Source of the DNA: CAYLHB01 sp041908795
GTDB lineage: Bacteria > Patescibacteriota > Minisyncoccia > Phycocordibacterales > UBA12088
Direction of reading: 5' to 3'
Length of the DNA stretch: 9,736 nucleotides
Assembly: GCA_041908795.1 (NCBI GenBank)
Contig: JAYRER010000009.1
Coordinates: forward strand, 1-9,736
Position 1 is the first letter of the stretch. Every line of letters starts with the position of its first letter. Made by a program: the position numbers and the translations under genes. Shown piece after piece: positions 6,470-9,736 of this stretch. Under the pieces are notes generated by a model. The model saw nothing but the letters and a program-made list of their open reading frames with translations. It did not search any database and was not told the origin of the DNA.

Positions 6470-6952
6470 GTACGGGTAAGCGAGATAACCATATAATAAA
6501 ACAATTATTTACAATTGTGTTTGACTGGAATTGTGCTGGCAAGTATCTAAGCGTCAACTGACTCTATTAGTACAGAAAATTACCTTTGCTTTATGGATGA
6601 ACCAATGTTGCATGAATGGTACGTTAAGTTTTTGTACTTTTTAAGTACATTCTAGGTACTGTTGAGTTGATAACAGTAGGATTGCGCAAGAGTACAACTC
6701 AGTTTGGATCCATGCTTGGGGTTTTTGAAAGTGAGAGTTTGTTGCCACTGCAGCATACAAATTGTCTCATTACTAGAGGAGTGTGACCTCAGTATGATTC
6801 GTACTTTTCGCTTGAAAATTTGTTGAGCAGTTGTCCACACTAAAACTTGCTTTTGTATCTTCGCACGTGACACCTTGCGCGCTACAATGGAGATACGTAA
6901 GGGAATACGAACTCGCGAAATGTATAATTTGCGCATAGTATTTTCGTAAATC
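6470..6952. other. Intergenic region with AT-rich inverted repeats, no convincing gene
   Basis: About 480 bases between epsilon and the fibre gene. I see three inverted repeats: ACAATT/AATTGT with a 6-base loop (6501-6518), TGTACTT-TTT-AAGTACA (6633-6649), and TGAGTTG/CAACTCA with a 25-base loop (6663-6669 and 6695-6701). None is a GC-rich stem followed by a T-run, so no standard terminator closes the ATPase operon. TTGACT (6521-6526) with TATCTA 17 bases later is a weak promoter candidate. A 20-codon + strand frame at 6593-6655 and a 100-codon minus-strand frame at 6652-6954 look like chance. The region could hold a regulatory RNA, but nothing recognisable. Confidence 0.5.
6923..6928 (+). 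promoter_or_regulatory. Consensus -10 box (TATAAT) before the fibre gene
   Basis: A perfect TATAAT lies 24 bases before the ATG of the fibre gene, which would give a leader of roughly 17 bases. No good -35 hexamer is found 16-18 bases upstream, and no Shine-Dalgarno precedes the ATG. It suggests the fibre gene is transcribed separately from the ATPase operon. Confidence 0.4.
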
Positions 6953-9736
6953 ATGGTTTCCTCGTTAGATCAACAAAACAACAAACGGGGACGTGTGCTC
7001 GTGTCAATGCGCGAGGCTGCTAAACGAGCGGGAATAGTACCGGATTATGTAGCACGTATGTGCCGGAAAGGAATACTTGATGGTGATAAGGTGGATGGTG
7101 TCTGGTACGTGTATGAGGCATCGCTTGATGCCTTCATTGAGGAGCGAGAAGAGCAACGTCGTTTAAGACGGGAAGAGCTTGCCCGTGTACGTGCGGAAGA
7201 ATATCAGCGACATAGTGGTACAAAAATAACTGATAGCACCAATGGAGATATCACTCTTGAAGATCGAATATGTGAGAGCGTGGAGGATAAGAAGCAATTT
7301 ACTCCTTTGATTTCAGGATTCATTAGTCGTGCGCGACGCATGAGTAGGGTACTCCTTTTTGCTACAGTGTTTGCTACGCTCGTGGGTGTGTTGGGACAGA
7401 CAGGTGTTCCTTTTGAACACTCAAATGGGTGGATCGACAAGGTTGCTGGGGTGGACACGCCATCTGAGCCTTACGTGCTTGGCGACACGCAAACCGCAAG
7501 TGTCCTTAGTGCCATTGCACAACCATTTGTGAAAATTGGTGAAGGTATCCGACAACTATTCATTAGTGACGAAAAATTGGCACAGACTTCACAGCAGCAA
7601 AACAATTCCTCGCAACGTGCGGAACGATTGATCGAAGAAACTGCCACTACTCAAAGTGTACCCAATGAACAAGCGCTTTCGAGTGCCCGTGGATTGGAGT
7701 CCGCGTCAAATTCAGGTGTGGGACGACCGCTTGTAAGTGGAACATCTTCCACCACACGTCTTTTTAGTATTGGGTCGGACGTCTTGGTACAAAGGAACCT
7801 CGAAGTGCGCGGGCCCTCGCGTTTTCGAGGTTCCGTCGAAGTGGGCTCTGGTCTTACGGTTACCGGCTCTGGTTCTATTGCGGGTGCGTTCCGTTCGGGA
7901 GCTGCGTCACTGGGTGATCTTACGGTGCGCGGCGATACGGATGTGGATGGCCAGCTTTCTGTGGTCGGTGATGCGTCAGTGAGTGGCGATCAAGTGGTTG
8001 CCCGCAATTTTACTGTGACGGGAACCACCACGTTGGTTGGCTCTACGATAATACAAGGCGGGCTTGATGCAATAGGTGGCATTACGACAGGTGGAGCAAC
8101 TATTGATACACAGGGAGGGTTGGTATTTGCCCGCAATATTATCAACAGCATTGTGGCGGGGAGGAATATTCGTATTGACTTAACCGACCCACTGAATCCC
8201 GTCATCTCAGCACGCACGTCAGGAGGTGGCGGTGGAGGGAGTGCGGGCGTCCAGTCGCTTCAGGGACTCACTGGGGCACTTACATTAAGTGCTGGTGCTG
8301 ATATTGCAATCTCAGGCCTCACATTTGATGTTGTGTCGACCCTCGCAAGTGTGCGAGCGCGCGGCGGATGTTTTGATTGTATAGATGATATTGATGTCTC
8401 AAATATTCTCACCATTGCAGGAGGTTCGATAGACGGTACGCCAATAGGTTCCACTACACCCTCGACAGGCGTTTTCACTTCTGTAGGTATAGGTACTTCC
8501 TCACCTTCTGACCTCCTCTCCATTGTTGGGGCAGTCTACCTCGATGATGTCTCCGCCCCACTTAATTCAGGAAACCGTCTCTACAATAGTGGTGGTACGC
8601 TCTACTGGGCGGGGAATGTGATTGCTGCCGCAGGTGTGGGGAATTGGACGGAGATTGCTGGAAATGTGTATCGCTCCACAGGAAATGTGGGAATCGGAAC
8701 TTCTTCACCCTATGCGCGACTCTCTGTGGTGGGTGATGTGGTTGCCTCGAGATTTGTGGCCACTTCAACCGCCACATCATCATTCTTCAGAGGTATTGAC
8801 GTGCTTGACGGCTGCTTTTCGATAAACGGTGTGTGCATAAGTGCCAGCGGTATCACTTCACTGAATGGGCTTGCTACTTCAACACAGTTTTTTGCGACAA
8901 CAAGTGACACGAATGTTTTGCTCTCGATTATTTCGACTGGACAGACACACACCATTATACCTGGCTGGCAAGGTGTTCTTGCGGGGGTGCGTGGAGGTAC
9001 CGGTCTCTCTACAGTGCTTGCAAACCAACTCCTTGTTGGAGGAGTGGGGGATACGTGGACGCAGATCTCCACCTCGTCGCTTGGGTTGCCGACGGTGCAA
9101 GACCTCGGCAATTACCTCGCGCTTTCCGCATGGTATGGCACGACCACGGACGCACTCGATGAAGGTGTGACCAATCTTTACTATCGTAACGATCGAGTCG
9201 CCACGTACATCAATAGTTCAAGTTCCATCCCTTCAGTGCCTGGAAATGGTGTTGATACGGTTCTTACGTGGAACGGATCGCGTTGGATCGCAAGTGCTAC
9301 TTCTGTACTTGCGATCGCCCTTACCGATACCACAGGCACACTTTCAGTGACGCGCGGAGGTACGGGTGTCACTGCAACACCTCAATATGGTGAGCTTTTG
9401 GTGGGTACAGGCACCGGATACACCCTCACCGGCACCTCAAGCTTGGGACTCGGGAACAACACCTTCCTCGGTCTCCTCGACACCCCCAACACATACTCCC
9501 AAGGTCGCATCCTCTTTGAGGGCGCAAGCGCGGTCAGTGACGACGCGAACTTCGTCTTCACCAATGGCAATCTAGGGCTAGGCACCTCATCCCCCTATGC
9601 ACGACTCTCTGTCGCCGGAGACGTGGTTGCCGCATCCTTCCTCGCCACTTCCTCAACCTCCACATTCGCAGGTCTCCTCACCACCTCTCTTCGCGCAGAC
9701 AGCGCAGTTGTGACCGGCTCTGCAAGTACCACGAAC
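6953..9736 (+). CDS. Giant membrane-anchored fibre protein with N-terminal HTH domain (3' end outside window)
   Basis: An open frame of 928 codons without a stop, running off the window. Residues about 14-62 (VLVSMREAAKRAGIVPDYVA, then WYVYEASLDAFI) resemble an excisionase/MerR-type helix-turn-helix, where the recognition segment is followed by a short wing. Residues 62-83 are a highly charged helix. Residues about 131-149 (SRVLLFATVFATLVGVLG) are a membrane helix preceded by RARRM, placing the HTH inside and the rest outside the cell. The remainder is low-charge, Gly/Ser/Thr/Val-rich and repetitive: strands around 270-420, a hexaglycine linker (424-429), GIGTSSP..LSV units beginning near 511, 577 and 872, and RGGTG units at 680 and 801. 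Cysteines occur as CFDC (473-476) and CFSINGVC (621-628). This architecture resembles tail-fibre or adhesin-like proteins of Parcubacteria. Attachment or cell-surface structure is likely, but the ligand is unknown. The C-terminal part, where such proteins often carry an autoprocessing or GDYLTSS-type domain, is not visible. Confidence 0.85.
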   Translation, partial: MVSSLDQQNNKRGRVLVSMREAAKRAGIVPDYVARMCRKGILDGDKVDGVWYVYEASLDAFIEEREEQRRLRREELARVRAEEYQRHSGTKITDSTNGDITLEDRICESVEDKKQFTPLISGFISRARRMSRVLLFATVFATLVGVLGQTGVPFEHSNGWIDKVAGVDTPSEPYVLGDTQTASVLSAIAQPFVKIGEGIRQLFISDEKLAQTSQQQNNSSQRAERLIEETATTQSVPNEQALSSARGLESASNSGVGRPLVSGTSSTTRLFSIGSDVLVQRNLEVRGPSRFRGSVEVGSGLTVTGSGSIAGAFRSGAASLGDLTVRGDTDVDGQLSVVGDASVSGDQVVARNFTVTGTTTLVGSTIIQGGLDAIGGITTGGATIDTQGGLVFARNIINSIVAGRNIRIDLTDPLNPVISARTSGGGGGGSAGVQSLQGLTGALTLSAGADIAISGLTFDVVSTLASVRARGGCFDCIDDIDVSNILTIAGGSIDGTPIGSTTPSTGVFTSVGIGTSSPSDLLSIVGAVYLDDVSAPLNSGNRLYNSGGTLYWAGNVIAAAGVGNWTEIAGNVYRSTGNVGIGTSSPYARLSVVGDVVASRFVATSTATSSFFRGIDVLDGCFSINGVCISASGITSLNGLATSTQFFATTSDTNVLLSIISTGQTHTIIPGWQGVLAGVRGGTGLSTVLANQLLVGGVGDTWTQISTSSLGLPTVQDLGNYLALSAWYGTTTDALDEGVTNLYYRNDRVATYINSSSSIPSVPGNGVDTVLTWNGSRWIASATSVLAIALTDTTGTLSVTRGGTGVTATPQYGELLVGTGTGYTLTGTSSLGLGNNTFLGLLDTPNTYSQGRILFEGASAVSDDANFVFTNGNLGLGTSSPYARLSVAGDVVAASFLATSSTSTFAGLLTTSLRADSAVVTGSASTTN
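8483..9679 (+). repeat. Degenerate fibre repeats (GIGTSSP..LSV and RGGTG units) inside the fibre gene
   Basis: Three copies of a GIGTSSP-type unit begin at about 8483, 8681 and 9566. The second and third share GTSSPYARLSV followed by GDVVA and a Thr/Ser run, and are close at the DNA level as well (CGACTCTCTGT is identical). Two RGGTG units lie at about 8987-9004 and 9347-9367, each followed by a LLVG strand. The spacing of RGGTG to GTSSPYARLSV suggests larger modules of several hundred bases. Such units form repeated beta structure in fibre shafts. Confidence 0.7.

Noticed and set aside
6633..6649. Intrinsic terminator for the ATPase operon
   Set aside because: The stem is AT-rich with a 3-base loop and is not followed by a T-run on either strand.
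6593..6655. 20-codon + strand frame starting MDEPMLHEWYV
   Set aside because: Too short, no ribosome binding site, and it ends over an inverted repeat. It cannot be told from chance.
6652..6954. 100-codon minus-strand frame in the intergenic region
   Set aside because: Its product is very basic and low in family-like features, matches nothing I recognise, and has no supporting context. It most likely reflects a gap without stops.
8483..9679. CRISPR array or tandem DNA repeat
   Set aside because: The repeats are degenerate, irregularly spaced and lie in a continuous reading frame. They are protein repeats of a fibre.

Overview
The window looks like a piece of a Patescibacteria (CPR, probably Parcubacteria) genome. 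The evidence is gene-family recognition only: a giant HTH–TM–fibre surface protein with GIGTSSP..LSV and RGGTG repeats, a tail-fibre type GDYLTSS..GVA domain, compact overlapping genes with almost no Shine-Dalgarno sequences, and roughly balanced base composition. No marker gene for firm placement is present.

Layout, all on the + strand. (1) Bases 1-90 are the last 30 codons of an IS30-family transposase, so an insertion sequence ends just upstream of the operon. (2) Bases 214-6469 hold seven tightly packed genes in the order of a bacterial F-type ATP synthase operon after atpB: a c-like gene, b, delta, alpha, gamma, beta, epsilon. (3) Bases 6470-6952 are about 480 bases with no convincing gene, some AT-rich inverted repeats and a TATAAT box. 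(4) From 6953 to the window end there is an unbroken 928-codon reading frame for a giant membrane-anchored fibre protein, cut by the window edge.

The ATPase operon is the main point of interest. It is not an ordinary proton-driven ATP synthase. Beta keeps the P-loop GGAGVGKT, the catalytic GER glutamate and the Walker B aspartate. Alpha keeps its arginine finger (SVTRVG) but has lost the P-loop lysine and threonine (GSVRSGIE where GDRQTGKT is expected). The gene in the c position is a fusion: a signal peptide, an extracytoplasmic beta-rich domain of tail-fibre type, then a two-helix hairpin with a c-like GRNP loop but no proton-carrying Asp/Glu in helix 2. No subunit a is present. Subunit b has an extra-long coiled coil, epsilon lacks its inhibitory C-terminal helices, and alpha lacks the N-terminal helix that normally binds delta.

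My reading (inference): this is an F1-like ATP-hydrolysing rotary machine uncoupled from proton flow. It is anchored in the membrane by a hairpin whose loop faces F1 in the cytoplasm while its N-terminal domain sits outside the cell. It could pass conformational change or torque to the cell surface, in concept like the F1-derived gliding machinery of Mycoplasma mobile. The neighbouring giant fibre protein comes from the same kind of surface-fibre repertoire as the c-like protein's outer domain, which hints at, but does not prove, a functional link.
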